Positions 7,184 through 14,455 of a stretch of DNA of 25,241 nt are shown piece by piece. A program made the translations under genes and the position numbers. Below the pieces are notes generated by a model, which made no database searches, had not been told where the DNA came from, and worked only from the letters and a program-made list of their open reading frames with translations. The stretch is from an uncultured bacterium (GTDB lineage: Bacteria; Bacillota; Clostridia; Oscillospirales; Oscillospiraceae): assembly GCA_949286295.1 (NCBI GenBank), contig CASECK010000186.1, positions 1-25,241 of the forward strand, given 5' to 3'. Every line of letters starts with the position of its first letter. Position 1 is the first letter of the stretch.

Positions 7184-7408
7184 GTGAAGATTCTGGCGAA
7201 GCTTTATTGCGCCGTTGCCTTTGCCTACCTGGTGGCCTGGCTGGCCTCCCTTGACCTGCTGGAGTGCGTGGGGGTCTTGCTCCTGCTTGTGGCGGTGGCC
7301 GCGGGGCTGTGGGCGGTAGTGTCCTACTGCCGGCGGGCCCAGGCGCAGCGGGACCGAATCGAGGAGAAGCTGGACGAGCTGCGGAACAAAGAGGGAGATT
7401 CCCAATGA
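7184..7408 (+). CDS. Small membrane protein of unknown function, 74 aa
   Basis: I do not recognise a family. The protein begins at a GTG (7184) preceded by GGGGAGGAGGCG. Residues 1-50 are very hydrophobic and could form two short membrane helices, followed by a charged helical tail rich in Arg, Glu and Lys that ends the protein. Its stop overlaps the ATG of the DUF1015 gene by 4 bp, so the two are probably coupled in translation. Its place inside an otherwise tight operon supports a real gene; it could tether or regulate the DUF1015 protein, but that is only a guess from position. Confidence 0.65.
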   Translation: MKILAKLYCAVAFAYLVAWLASLDLLECVGVLLLLVAVAAGLWAVVSYCRRAQAQRDRIEEKLDELRNKEGDSQ

Positions 7409-8694
7409 ACGCACATGAGCTGCCCTTCCGCCCGGCGGACATCCTGCTCCCCCGGGAGTGCAACCTGTCCCTGTGGAGCGTGGTGGCCTGCGACCAGTAC
7501 ACCTCCCAGCCTGAGTACTGGCAGCGGGTGGAGGAGCGGGTGGGCCGGGCCCCCTCCGCCCTGCGGCTGATTTTGCCCGAGAGATGCCTGGAGGGACCCG
7601 GCGTGGAGAGCGACATCATGGAGATTAACACCACCATGAGCCGCTATCTCCGGGAGGGCCGTTTTCAGGAGTACCCGGACAGCCTCTTCTATGTGGAGCG
7701 CACCCTGTCCGGCGGCAAGGTCCGCCGGGGTCTTGTGGGCATGGTGGACCTGGAGCAGTACGACTATGAACCCGGCTCCGGCGCCCCGGTCCGGGCCACC
7801 GAGGACACCGTCCTCTCCCGCATCCCGCCCCGGGTGGCGGTGCGCAAAAACGCCCCCATCGAGCTGCCCCATGTGATGCTCCTGGCCGACGACCCGGAGG
7901 GGACGGTGATTGAGCCGCTGTCGGACCAGACCGGCGAGATGGAGGAGCTGTACAATTTCCCCCTGATGGAGGGGGGCGGCCATATCCGGGGCTGGCGGCT
8001 GACCGGGGGGCAGAAGGAGCGGGTCTTCGCTGCCCTGCGGGCCCTGGCCTGCCCCGCCGTGTTCCGGAACCGGTATCACCTGACAGAGGACCTGCCCGTC
8101 CTGCTGTTTGCCGTGGGGGATGGCAACCACTCCCTGGCCGCCGCCAAGGCGTGCTATGAGCGCGCCAAACGTCTGACGCCCCCAGAGCACTGGGCCGCGC
8201 TGCCCGCCCGGTACGCCCTGTGCGAGCTGGTCAACCTCCATGACCCCTCTCTGGAGTTTGAACCCATCCACCGGGTGGTGTTCGGGGTGGAGCCGCGGCG
8301 GCTGCTGGACGGACTGATGGACTATTACCCCGGCGCCACACAGGGCAGGGGAGAGGGCCATGTGCTCTCCTACTCCGCCGGGCGGTGGATTCAAGGGGAG
8401 ATTACCGTGCCCCGGCCCCAGCAGCTGCTGCCGGTGGGCACCCTTCAGACCTTCCTGGACGGCTATCTGGCCGGCTGCCCCGGGGCCCGGGTGGACTATA
8501 TCCACGGCGCCGGTGTGGCCAGGCGGCTGGCCGCCGGGCGGGAGGACGCGGTGGCTTTCCTGTTGCCCCCCATGGACAAGGGGGAGCTGTTTCCCACCAT
8601 CCTCCGCGACGGGGTGCTGCCCCGCAAGACCTTCTCCATGGGGCGGGCCTGCGACAAGCGCTTTTACTTAGAGGCGAGGAAAATCCGAGAGTGA
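7405..8694 (+). CDS. DUF1015 family protein
   Basis: A 429-aa predicted cytosolic protein of the DUF1015 family (PF06245). The hallmark is the G-D-G-N-H-S motif at residues 238-243; most family members have D-G-H-H-R or a close variant here, a pattern also seen in ParB-fold serine kinases such as archaeal SerK. The N-terminal part contains F-R-P near the start and S-V-V-A-C-D-Q-Y-T-S, and the C-terminal part an F-S-M-G-R-A-C-D segment. The family has no assigned reaction that I can state with certainty. In clostridia DUF1015 genes often neighbour serine-pathway genes, and here it follows a phosphoserine phosphatase and an aminotransferase, so a role in serine or phosphoserine metabolism is a reasonable inference. 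Start ATG 7405 follows GAGGGAG; ispE begins 10 bp after the stop. Confidence 0.85.
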   Translation: MNAHELPFRPADILLPRECNLSLWSVVACDQYTSQPEYWQRVEERVGRAPSALRLILPERCLEGPGVESDIMEINTTMSRYLREGRFQEYPDSLFYVERTLSGGKVRRGLVGMVDLEQYDYEPGSGAPVRATEDTVLSRIPPRVAVRKNAPIELPHVMLLADDPEGTVIEPLSDQTGEMEELYNFPLMEGGGHIRGWRLTGGQKERVFAALRALACPAVFRNRYHLTEDLPVLLFAVGDGNHSLAAAKACYERAKRLTPPEHWAALPARYALCELVNLHDPSLEFEPIHRVVFGVEPRRLLDGLMDYYPGATQGRGEGHVLSYSAGRWIQGEITVPRPQQLLPVGTLQTFLDGYLAGCPGARVDYIHGAGVARRLAAGREDAVAFLLPPMDKGELFPTILRDGVLPRKTFSMGRACDKRFYLEARKIRE

Positions 8695-8704
8695 GGGAAG
8701 AGCC

Positions 8705-9556
8705 ATGTTCATCCAGGCCCATGCCAAACTGAACCTGACCCTGGACGTGCTGGCCAGGCGGCCGGACGGCTACCATGATATGCGGATGATCATGCAGTCC
8801 ATCGGCCTGGCCGACGAGCTGGAGCTTCAGGACAACGAGAGCGGACAGCTGCGGGTGGCCACCGACCTGCATTTCCTGCCGGCCGATGAGAAGAACCTGG
8901 CCGCCAAGGCCGCCCTGTGTTATTGGCAGGCCAGGGGAGAGGCCCCCCGGGGACTGGACATCACCATCCGCAAGCGCATCCCCGTCTGCGCGGGGATGGC
9001 CGGCGGGAGCAGCGACGCCGCCGCCGTGCTCCGGGCGCTGAACCAGGCGGATGGAGCGCCTCTGGACTGGACGGCCCTGGCCCAGGTGGGAGAGCGGGTG
9101 GGGGCCGACGTGCCCTACTGTGTGCTGGGCGGCACCGCCCTGGCGGAGGGGAAGGGGGAGAAGCTGACCCCCCTGCCGCCCCTGCCGGCCTGCTGGGTGG
9201 TGGTGTGCAAGCCGGAATTTTCCATCTCCACCCCCGCGCTCTTTGCCCAGCTGGACAGTGTGCGCCTGCGCAGCCGCCCGGACACGAGGGGGGCGGTTGC
9301 CGCCCTGGAGGCGGGAGATTTGGCCGGCGTGGCCCGGCGGATGTACAACGTCTTTGAGGACGTCCTGCCCGTCCGGCAGCGGGCCCGGGTCTTTGAGCTG
9401 AAGAATATCTTAGTCGGCTGCGGAGCCCTGGGGGCCAGCATGAGCGGGACCGGCCCCACCGCCTTCGGCCTGTTTGACGACGGGGAGAGGGCGCAGGAGG
9501 CCTACCAGCGGCTGCTGGAGTTCTCCCCGGAGACTTTTTTGTGCCGGACGGTATAA
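8705..9556 (+). CDS. ispE: 4-(cytidine 5'-diphospho)-2-C-methyl-D-erythritol kinase
   Basis: IspE, 283 aa, phosphorylates CDP-methylerythritol at the 2-hydroxyl in the MEP route to isoprenoid precursors. It is a GHMP kinase: an N-terminal A-H-A-K-L-N-L-T-L with R-R-P-D-G-Y-H, the glycine-rich ATP loop C-A-G-M-A-G-G-S-S-D-A-A-A near residues 95-107, and the C-terminal G-A-L-G-A-S-M-S-G-T-G-P-T-A motif. Length is normal. The ATG at 8705 lies 10 bp after the DUF1015 stop, with GAGGGAAGAG between them as binding site, so it is very likely in the same transcript. Its reaction is unrelated to the upstream amino-acid genes. Confidence 0.95.
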   Translation: MFIQAHAKLNLTLDVLARRPDGYHDMRMIMQSIGLADELELQDNESGQLRVATDLHFLPADEKNLAAKAALCYWQARGEAPRGLDITIRKRIPVCAGMAGGSSDAAAVLRALNQADGAPLDWTALAQVGERVGADVPYCVLGGTALAEGKGEKLTPLPPLPACWVVVCKPEFSISTPALFAQLDSVRLRSRPDTRGAVAALEAGDLAGVARRMYNVFEDVLPVRQRARVFELKNILVGCGALGASMSGTGPTAFGLFDDGERAQEAYQRLLEFSPETFLCRTV

Positions 9557-9567
9557 AATCGCAGACA

Positions 9568-9611
9568 GCCGCCCATACTGTAAGGCATCTTAGCTTTATG
9601 GTATGGGCGGC
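9568..9611 (+). terminator. Hairpin between ispE and spoIIR, possible terminator
   Basis: GCCGCCCATAC (9568-9578) pairs perfectly with GTATGGGCGGC (9601-9611), an 11-bp stem with a 22-nt loop. It is followed by ATTTCC only, so termination would be weak. It probably ends the lrp-to-ispE transcript ahead of the sporulation gene. Confidence 0.5.
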
Positions 9612-9642
9612 ATTTCCTGTCCGCCCGGTCAGGAGGACACGG

Positions 9643-10260
9643 ATGGAGCGCAGGTTGCGAAGTTGGGAGCTGGCCCTGATGTTCGGGGTGCTGGTGGCGC
9701 TGGCGGCGGGGAGCTGGCTGGGCCGGGAGCAGCGGGCGCTGGCGGACAGCGTTATCCGCCTGCACGTGGTGGCAAATTCGGACAGCGCCGCCGACCAGGC
9801 GCTGAAGCTGAAGGTCCGGGACGAGATTCTGGCCCAGGCGGAGCAGGCCTATCCGGAAAACGCCACCCTGGAGCAGGCCAGGGCGGCGCTGGAGGCCCAG
9901 CTGCCCGCCCTGCAGGCGGCTGGACAGGCGGTGGTGGAGGCGGAGGGCTATGACTATACCGTCAGCGCCGGACTCACCCAGTGCTGGTTTCCCACCCGGG
10001 AGTATGAGGACTTTGCCCTGCCCGCCGGGACCTATACCGCCCTGCGGGTGACCATCGGCCAGGGAGAGGGACAAAACTGGTGGTGCGTGGCCTTCCCGCC
10101 CCTGTGCCTGGGCGCCGCCAGCCAGACGGTGGAGCAGGCGGCCCAGGCGGGGAACTTTACCCAGGACCAGGCCGGCCTGCTCACTGGGGCGGACCCGGGC
10201 TATGTGCTGAAATTTAAGAGTCTGGAGCTGCTGGGCCAGCTCCAGGGGCTATTTTCCTGA
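9643..10260 (+). CDS. spoIIR: Stage II sporulation protein R
   Basis: SpoIIR is the forespore-made signalling protein, exported to the intermembrane space, that triggers SpoIIGA to process pro-SigE in the mother cell. The 205-aa protein has an N-terminal hydrophobic signal or anchor (about residues 9-26), then R-L-H-V-V-A-N-S-D-S, D-Q-A-L-K-L-K-V-R-D and, near the middle, F-P-T-R-E-Y, L-P-A-G-T-Y and N-W-W-C-V-A-F-P-P-L-C, all typical of the family. The ATG at 9643 was chosen because AGGAGG lies about 10 bp upstream and the signal starts there. In B. subtilis the gene is transcribed by SigF; I could not find a convincing SigF promoter in the 86 bp before it. Its presence supports a spore-former. 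Confidence 0.93.
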   Translation: MERRLRSWELALMFGVLVALAAGSWLGREQRALADSVIRLHVVANSDSAADQALKLKVRDEILAQAEQAYPENATLEQARAALEAQLPALQAAGQAVVEAEGYDYTVSAGLTQCWFPTREYEDFALPAGTYTALRVTIGQGEGQNWWCVAFPPLCLGAASQTVEQAAQAGNFTQDQAGLLTGADPGYVLKFKSLELLGQLQGLFS

Positions 10261-10270
10261 GCGCAAAATA

Positions 10271-10314
10271 AATCCCCCCTTCTCCGCATAGCTTAGGGAG
10301 AAGGGGGGATTTTT
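10271..10314 (+). terminator. Strong intrinsic terminator after spoIIR
   Basis: AATCCCCCCTTCTCC (10271-10285) pairs perfectly with GGAGAAGGGGGGATT (10297-10311), an 11-nt loop between them, and a T5 run (10310-10314) follows. The 3' arm is also the only purine-rich Shine-Dalgarno-like sequence before the next start codon at 10315. Confidence 0.9.
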
Positions 10315-10995
10315 ATGGTGGGACAGCTTATTCTGGCCCCTGGGGGACGGGGGCGGACAGAGCGAAGCGAGCTCTATGGCCTTCCTGTGTTCCGGGCGCG
10401 GGCGGACCCGGAGGGCTTTTGGGGGCCGGGGCGGGTGAGAAAGGCGGGGCGCGGCCTGCGCCGGCGGGGGGTGCTGCGCCTGCTGGCCCCCCGGCAGTTT
10501 GGGGACTGGGACGCGCTGCGGGCGCTGGGGCTGAGGCCGGTGGAACCGGACGGCTTTCTCCGGGGCCAGTCGCTCCCCCTGACTCTGGAGGCCCTGGCCA
10601 GACGGGGCCTAGCCCCAGACCGGGCCACCGTGGCCCTGCGGGGACTGCGGGCGGACAGGGAGATGGCCCGGACGGCGGCCAGCCTGTGCCCGCTGGTGCG
10701 CCGCCTGGTGGTGGACGCCCCCAGAGGGGGTGGGGAGCTGGCCGGCTGGCTGCGGCGGGAGTTTGGCGTGCCCATTCTGCCGCCCGGCGAGCGGGGACAG
10801 ATGGCCCTGCGCTTTTGTCCGGAGTGCGGCGGGGAGGAAGAGCCGTTTTTGGAGCTGTTTGGCCCTGCTCCCCAGCTGCAGGGGCTGACCCTCACAGCGC
10901 CCGTCCTGGCGGAGGGGGACCGGGAGGACCTGCCCCTGCTGAGCGCCCTCTGGGAGGGGGGGAGACTGGCGGCGGAGGACATAAAAATCACTTGA
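10315..10995 (+). CDS. Unknown protein, 226 aa, Arg/Leu-rich
   Basis: I do not recognise this protein. It is very rich in Arg, Gly and Leu. Residues of about 95-160 alternate short hydrophobic strands and helices (A-T-V-A-L-R-G-L ... R-R-L-V-V-D-A-P ... F-G-V-P-I-L-P-P), recalling a Rossmann-like alpha/beta core, and a single C-P-E-C pair lies near residue 165. No signal peptide or membrane segment is seen. The third codon positions are strongly G/C, as in the other genes, which supports this frame over the two other open frames here. The start is uncertain: the ATG at 10315 sits directly after a terminator T-run, and its SD would be the terminator's own 3' arm. It lies between spoIIR and the greA promoter. 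Confidence 0.6.
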   Translation: MVGQLILAPGGRGRTERSELYGLPVFRARADPEGFWGPGRVRKAGRGLRRRGVLRLLAPRQFGDWDALRALGLRPVEPDGFLRGQSLPLTLEALARRGLAPDRATVALRGLRADREMARTAASLCPLVRRLVVDAPRGGGELAGWLRREFGVPILPPGERGQMALRFCPECGGEEEPFLELFGPAPQLQGLTLTAPVLAEGDREDLPLLSALWEGGRLAAEDIKIT

Positions 10996-10999
10996 TCAC

Positions 11000-11028
11000 T
11001 TGACAGACCGGGGGGAAACACATATAAT
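11000..11028 (+). promoter_or_regulatory. Consensus SigA promoter for greA-lysS
   Basis: A perfect TTGACA (11000-11005) and a perfect TATAAT (11023-11028) are separated by 17 bp. This is the best vegetative promoter in the window and fits strong constitutive expression of greA and lysS. The expected start is near 11035, about 88 nt before greA. Confidence 0.9.
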
Positions 11029-11077
11029 GATGCAGAATCTACGACTATACCCATTTGCTACATAGTTTGCGTTGCGG

Positions 11078-11104
11078 CCCGGAGTTTCTCCGGGGCATTT
11101 TATT
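11078..11104 (+). terminator. Terminator-like hairpin inside the greA leader
   Basis: CCCGGAG (11078-11084) pairs with CTCCGGG (11088-11094) around a TTT loop, followed after GCA by TTTTATT (11098-11104). It lies between the promoter and the greA start, so it would release a leader RNA of about 65-70 nt and reduce greA expression unless read through. Confidence 0.6.
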
Positions 11105-11122
11105 GAAAGGTGTGCAGGGAAT

Positions 11123-11596
11123 ATGGCAAAGGAATATAAGTTGAGTCCCCAGCGGCTGAAGGAGCTGCAGGACGAAATGAACTATCTCAAGACTGTCCGG
11201 GAGAAAGAGGTGGCCGAGCTCATCAAGGAGGCCCGCTCCTTTGGCGACCTGTCGGAGAACAGCGAGTACGACGAGGCCAAGAACGAGCAGGGCAAGCTCT
11301 ACTCCCGGATGGCCGAGCTGGAGGAGATTCTCAGCAACTATGTGATCATCGAGGAGGAGGAGCACGACGGGGACTATATCCGTCTGGGCTCTACTGTCAC
11401 AGTGCTGGACAAGGAGTTCAACGAGGAGGAGACCTATAAGATTGTGGGCTCTCAGGAGGCCGACCCCATGAACGGCGCCATCTCCGAGGACTCCCCCTTC
11501 GGCAAGGCCCTGTTGGGGAAGAACGCCGGCGACGACGTCACCGTGGACGCCCCCGCCGGCCCTGTGGAGTACAAGATTCTGAAGGTCGAGCGCTGA
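11123..11596 (+). CDS. greA: Transcription elongation factor GreA
   Basis: GreA, 157 aa, enters the secondary channel of RNA polymerase and stimulates cleavage of the backtracked transcript so elongation can resume. Residues 8-75 form the N-terminal coiled coil with the conserved tip G-D-L-S-E-N-S-E-Y-D-E-A-K (acidic Asp42 and Glu45). Residues 80-157 form the FKBP-like C-terminal domain with V-G-S-Q-E-A-D-P and I-S-x-x-S-P-x-G-x-A-L-L-G-K. Length is exactly typical. The start ATG 11123 was chosen over an upstream in-frame ATG at 11072, which would fall before the leader hairpin. lysS follows after 42 bp, and the two are probably one transcript. Confidence 0.95.
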   Translation: MAKEYKLSPQRLKELQDEMNYLKTVREKEVAELIKEARSFGDLSENSEYDEAKNEQGKLYSRMAELEEILSNYVIIEEEEHDGDYIRLGSTVTVLDKEFNEEETYKIVGSQEADPMNGAISEDSPFGKALLGKNAGDDVTVDAPAGPVEYKILKVER

Positions 11597-11638
11597 AGCC
11601 GCGCCGCGGCCCCATACAGCAAGATAGGAGTTGGCAAA

Positions 11639-13588
11639 ATGCCTGAACAGAACAACAACACCCTCCCCGGGGAGGAGAACCTGTCCCAGCTGCTTCAGAT
11701 TCGCCGGGACAAGCTCAGACAGCTTCAGCAGGAGGGCAACGACCCCTTCCGTCTGACCAGATTTGCGGTGGACAACGACTCGGCCAACATCAAGGCCAAC
11801 TTCGACGCCCTGGAGGGGCGGGAGGTGTCTCTGGCCGGCCGGCTCATGTCCAAGCGGGGCATGGGCAAGGTGTCCTTCTGCGACCTTCAGGACAAGTCCG
11901 GCCGCATTCAGCTCTATGCCCGGAAGGACGAGATGGATGAGGCGGAGTACGAGCGCTTTAAGAAATATGACATCGGCGACATCGTGGGGGTCCGCGGGGT
12001 GGTGTTCCGCACCCAGCGGGGGGAGATGTCTGTGCGGACGGTGACCGTCACCCTGCTGTCCAAGTCGCTGCTGCCCCTGCCTGAGAAGTTCCACGGCCTG
12101 ACCAACACCGAGCTGCGCTACCGGCAGCGCTATGTGGATTTGATTGTCAATCCCGAGGTGAAGCGCAACTTCATCATCCGCTCCAAATTCATCCAGCACG
12201 TCCGGTCCTTTATGGACAGCCGGGGCTTTATGGAGGTGGAGACCCCGGTGCTCAACACCATCTCCGGCGGAGCCACCGCCCGGCCCTTTATCACCCACCA
12301 CAAGCCCCTGGACATCGATATGTATATGCGCATCGCCACCGAGCTGCCCCTGAAGCGGCTCATTGTGGGCGGCATGGACCGGGTATATGAGATTGGCCGG
12401 ATTTTCCGCAACGAGGGCATGGACCCCAAGCACAACCCGGAGTTTACCACCATCGAGCTGTATCAGGCCTATGCCGACTTCAACGACATGATGGACCTGT
12501 TCGAGGACCTGCTCACCTCCGCCGCCCGGGAGATTCTGGGCACCTACCAGCTGCAGTGGCAGGGGGAGCAGATTGACCTGACCCCCGGCTGGCCCCGGCT
12601 GCCCATGCACGAGGCGGTCAAGCAGTACTGCGGCATCGATTTCATGGCCATTGACAGCGACGAGGAGGCGGTGGCCGCCGCCCGCGCCATCGGCGTGGAG
12701 CTGCCCGAGACCGCCGACAAGACCTGGGGCAACGCCTTGTATGAGGTCTTTGACCAGCGGGTGGAGGAGAAGCTGATTCAACCTACCTTTATCACCATGC
12801 ATCCGGTGGACGTCTCCCCGCTGGCCAAGCGCTCGCCGGCCGACCCCCGGCTCACCGAGCGTTTCGAGCTGTTCATCTGCCACAGCGAGATGGGCAACGC
12901 CTTCTCCGAGCTCAACGACCCCATCGATCAGCGCCAGCGCTTCCAGAAGCAGGTGGAGCTGCGGAACAAGGGGGATGAGGAGGCCGGGATGATGGACGAG
13001 GACTTCCTCACCGCCCTGGAGTACGGTATGCCCCCCACGGGAGGCCTGGGCATCGGCATCGACCGCTGCGTGATGCTGCTGACCAATTCCGATTCCATCC
13101 GGGAGGTCATTCTCTTCCCCACCATGAAGCCGCTGGACAGAGCCGAGGGCGCCCCCGCCCGGGAGGCGCGGCCGGCGCAGCCGGTCCTGCCCGGCGAAGG
13201 GGAGACCGCCATCGACTTTTCCCAGGTGGAGATCGAGCCGCTGTTCCGGGATATGGTGGATTTTGACACCTTCAGCCGCTCCGACTTCCGGGCTGTAAAG
13301 GTAAAGGAGTGTACAGCAGTGCCCAAGTCCAAGAAGCTGCTGAAGTTTGTGCTGGATGACGGCAGCGGGGAGGACCGGGTGATTTTGAGCGGCATCCACG
13401 CCTACTATGAGCCGGAGCAGCTGGTGGGCAGGACCCTGATTGCCATTACCAACCTGCCCCCCAGAGCGATGATGGGCATCGAGTCCTGCGGAATGATCAT
13501 CAGCGCCATCCACCGGGAACAGGGGGAGGAGAGACTCCACCTGCTGATGGTGGACGATCACATTCCCGCCGGGGCGAAACTGTACTAA
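11639..13588 (+). CDS. lysS: Lysyl-tRNA synthetase (class II) with C-terminal tRNA-binding domain
   Basis: Charges tRNA-Lys with lysine. The protein has 649 residues, about 150 more than normal bacterial LysRS. Residues 55-150 are the OB-fold anticodon-binding domain. The class II core follows, with motif 1 near 190-220 (F-M-E-V-E-T-P-V-L), motif 2 near 250-265 (I-G-R-I-F-R-N-E-G-M) and motif 3 near 468-480 (G-L-G-I-G-I-D-R). The canonical enzyme ends at F-P-T-M-K-P near residue 497. A Pro/Ala-rich linker leads to a second module (about 530-649) matching the Trbp111/EMAP-II/MetRS-C tRNA-binding domain: S-R-S-D-F-R-A-V-K-V near its start, K-S-K-K-L-L-K-F, I-L-S-G-I, N-L-P-P-R-A-M-M-G-I-E-S and P-A-G-A-K-L at the end. 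The frame is unbroken between the two parts. ATG 11639 follows a TAGGAG site. Confidence 0.95.
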   Translation: MPEQNNNTLPGEENLSQLLQIRRDKLRQLQQEGNDPFRLTRFAVDNDSANIKANFDALEGREVSLAGRLMSKRGMGKVSFCDLQDKSGRIQLYARKDEMDEAEYERFKKYDIGDIVGVRGVVFRTQRGEMSVRTVTVTLLSKSLLPLPEKFHGLTNTELRYRQRYVDLIVNPEVKRNFIIRSKFIQHVRSFMDSRGFMEVETPVLNTISGGATARPFITHHKPLDIDMYMRIATELPLKRLIVGGMDRVYEIGRIFRNEGMDPKHNPEFTTIELYQAYADFNDMMDLFEDLLTSAAREILGTYQLQWQGEQIDLTPGWPRLPMHEAVKQYCGIDFMAIDSDEEAVAAARAIGVELPETADKTWGNALYEVFDQRVEEKLIQPTFITMHPVDVSPLAKRSPADPRLTERFELFICHSEMGNAFSELNDPIDQRQRFQKQVELRNKGDEEAGMMDEDFLTALEYGMPPTGGLGIGIDRCVMLLTNSDSIREVILFPTMKPLDRAEGAPAREARPAQPVLPGEGETAIDFSQVEIEPLFRDMVDFDTFSRSDFRAVKVKECTAVPKSKKLLKFVLDDGSGEDRVILSGIHAYYEPEQLVGRTLIAITNLPPRAMMGIESCGMIISAIHREQGEERLHLLMVDDHIPAGAKLY

Positions 13589-13652
13589 ATGGAACCCCCT
13601 CCGGCGCGGAGCGCGCGGACCGCAGGGGACAGAAGAATCAAACAACGCAACT

Positions 13653-13685
13653 GGGCAGCCCCGGCGGGGCTGCCCGCCGCCGTTT
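13653..13685 (+). terminator. Terminator-like hairpin after lysS
   Basis: GGGCAGCCCC (13653-13662) and GGGGCTGCCC (13666-13675) form a perfect 10-bp stem with a GGC loop; after GCCGCCG comes TTTT (13682-13685). The T-run is displaced, so efficiency is uncertain, but the position 65 bp after lysS and before an unrelated gene fits a transcript end. Confidence 0.6.
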
Positions 13686-13741
13686 TCGGGCGCGGTTTCC
13701 GGAATATGGGAGACGGCGGCAAAAACAGGGAGGCGCTTGCC

Positions 13742-14455
13742 ATGCTCAGTCCCACACAAGTAAAGGCCCGCATCCTGGTGGTGGATGACGACGCGGAGAT
13801 TCGCCAGGTGCTGAAGACGCTGCTCTCCAACGAGGATTTTGAGGTGCTGGAGGCCGGCTCTGGCACCGAGGCCCTGTCCCGCTTCACCCCGGAGGTCGAT
13901 TTGGTGATTTTGGACGTGATGATGGAGGGGATGTCTGGCTACCAGGTGTGTCAGGCTCTCCGGACCCATGCCAACGTGCCGGTGCTCTTCCTGACCGCCA
14001 AGACCCAGAGTTCCGACCTGCTGATGGGCTATTCCTGCGGCGGAGACGACTATCTGTCAAAGCCCTTTTCCTACCCGGAGCTGTTGGCCCGGGTCAAGGG
14101 CCTGCTGCGGCGCTACACGGTGTATCAGGGCAAGCGCATCCCGGACAGGAAGGCGGAGTACCTTGAGTGGCGGGGCCTGCGGCTGGACTGTACCCGGAAT
14201 CTGGCCTGGAAGCATGGGGTGGAGCTGGATTTGACCAACACCGAGTACCGTCTGCTGCGCCTGTTCATGTCCTATCCCGGGCAGATATTTTCCATCGGCA
14301 ACCTGTATGAGAGCGTGTGGGAGGAGCCCTATCTCCCCGCCTCGGGCAACACCGTGATGGTGTTCATCCGCAAGCTGCGCAACAAGATAGAGGACGACCC
14401 GAAGCGGCCGGACCGCCTGGTCACCGTCTGGGGAAAGGGGTATCGCCTTGAGTAA
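13742..14455 (+). CDS. OmpR/PhoB-family response regulator (VanR-like)
   Basis: A 237-aa cytosolic response regulator. The receiver domain (residues 10-125) has the acidic pocket Asp15-Asp17 in V-V-D-D-D, phospho-acceptor Asp58 in V-I-L-D-V-M-M, Thr in V-L-F-L-T-A-K and the conserved Lys in Y-L-S-K-P-F. The C-terminal winged helix (about 140-237) has L-T-N-T-E-Y-R-L-L, then V-M-V-F-I-R-K-L-R-N-K-I-E and ends in V-W-G-K-G-Y-R-L-E, the standard OmpR-type signature. The overall form is like VanR and other Firmicutes cell-envelope regulators. The start ATG 13742 follows GGGAGGCG; the frame is open further 5' but crosses the lysS terminator-like hairpin. It is translationally coupled to the histidine kinase by an 8-bp overlap. 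Its targets cannot be read here, though the convergent surface-protein unit is a neighbour. Confidence 0.93.
   Translation: MLSPTQVKARILVVDDDAEIRQVLKTLLSNEDFEVLEAGSGTEALSRFTPEVDLVILDVMMEGMSGYQVCQALRTHANVPVLFLTAKTQSSDLLMGYSCGGDDYLSKPFSYPELLARVKGLLRRYTVYQGKRIPDRKAEYLEWRGLRLDCTRNLAWKHGVELDLTNTEYRLLRLFMSYPGQIFSIGNLYESVWEEPYLPASGNTVMVFIRKLRNKIEDDPKRPDRLVTVWGKGYRLE

Noticed and set aside
9557..9642. A SigF-type promoter before spoIIR
   Set aside because: GTATA occurs at 9551-9555, but no GGNNANANT-like -10 box follows at suitable spacing, so I do not claim it.
10358..10374. Short inverted repeat AGAGC ... GCTCT within the unknown gene
   Set aside because: A 5-bp stem inside a coding region; expected by chance.
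11045..13969. A 974-codon open frame on the minus strand
   Set aside because: It lies antisense to greA and lysS, both clear genes. It is rich in His, Gly, Leu and Val and shows no domain; long antisense frames are common in high-GC coding DNA.
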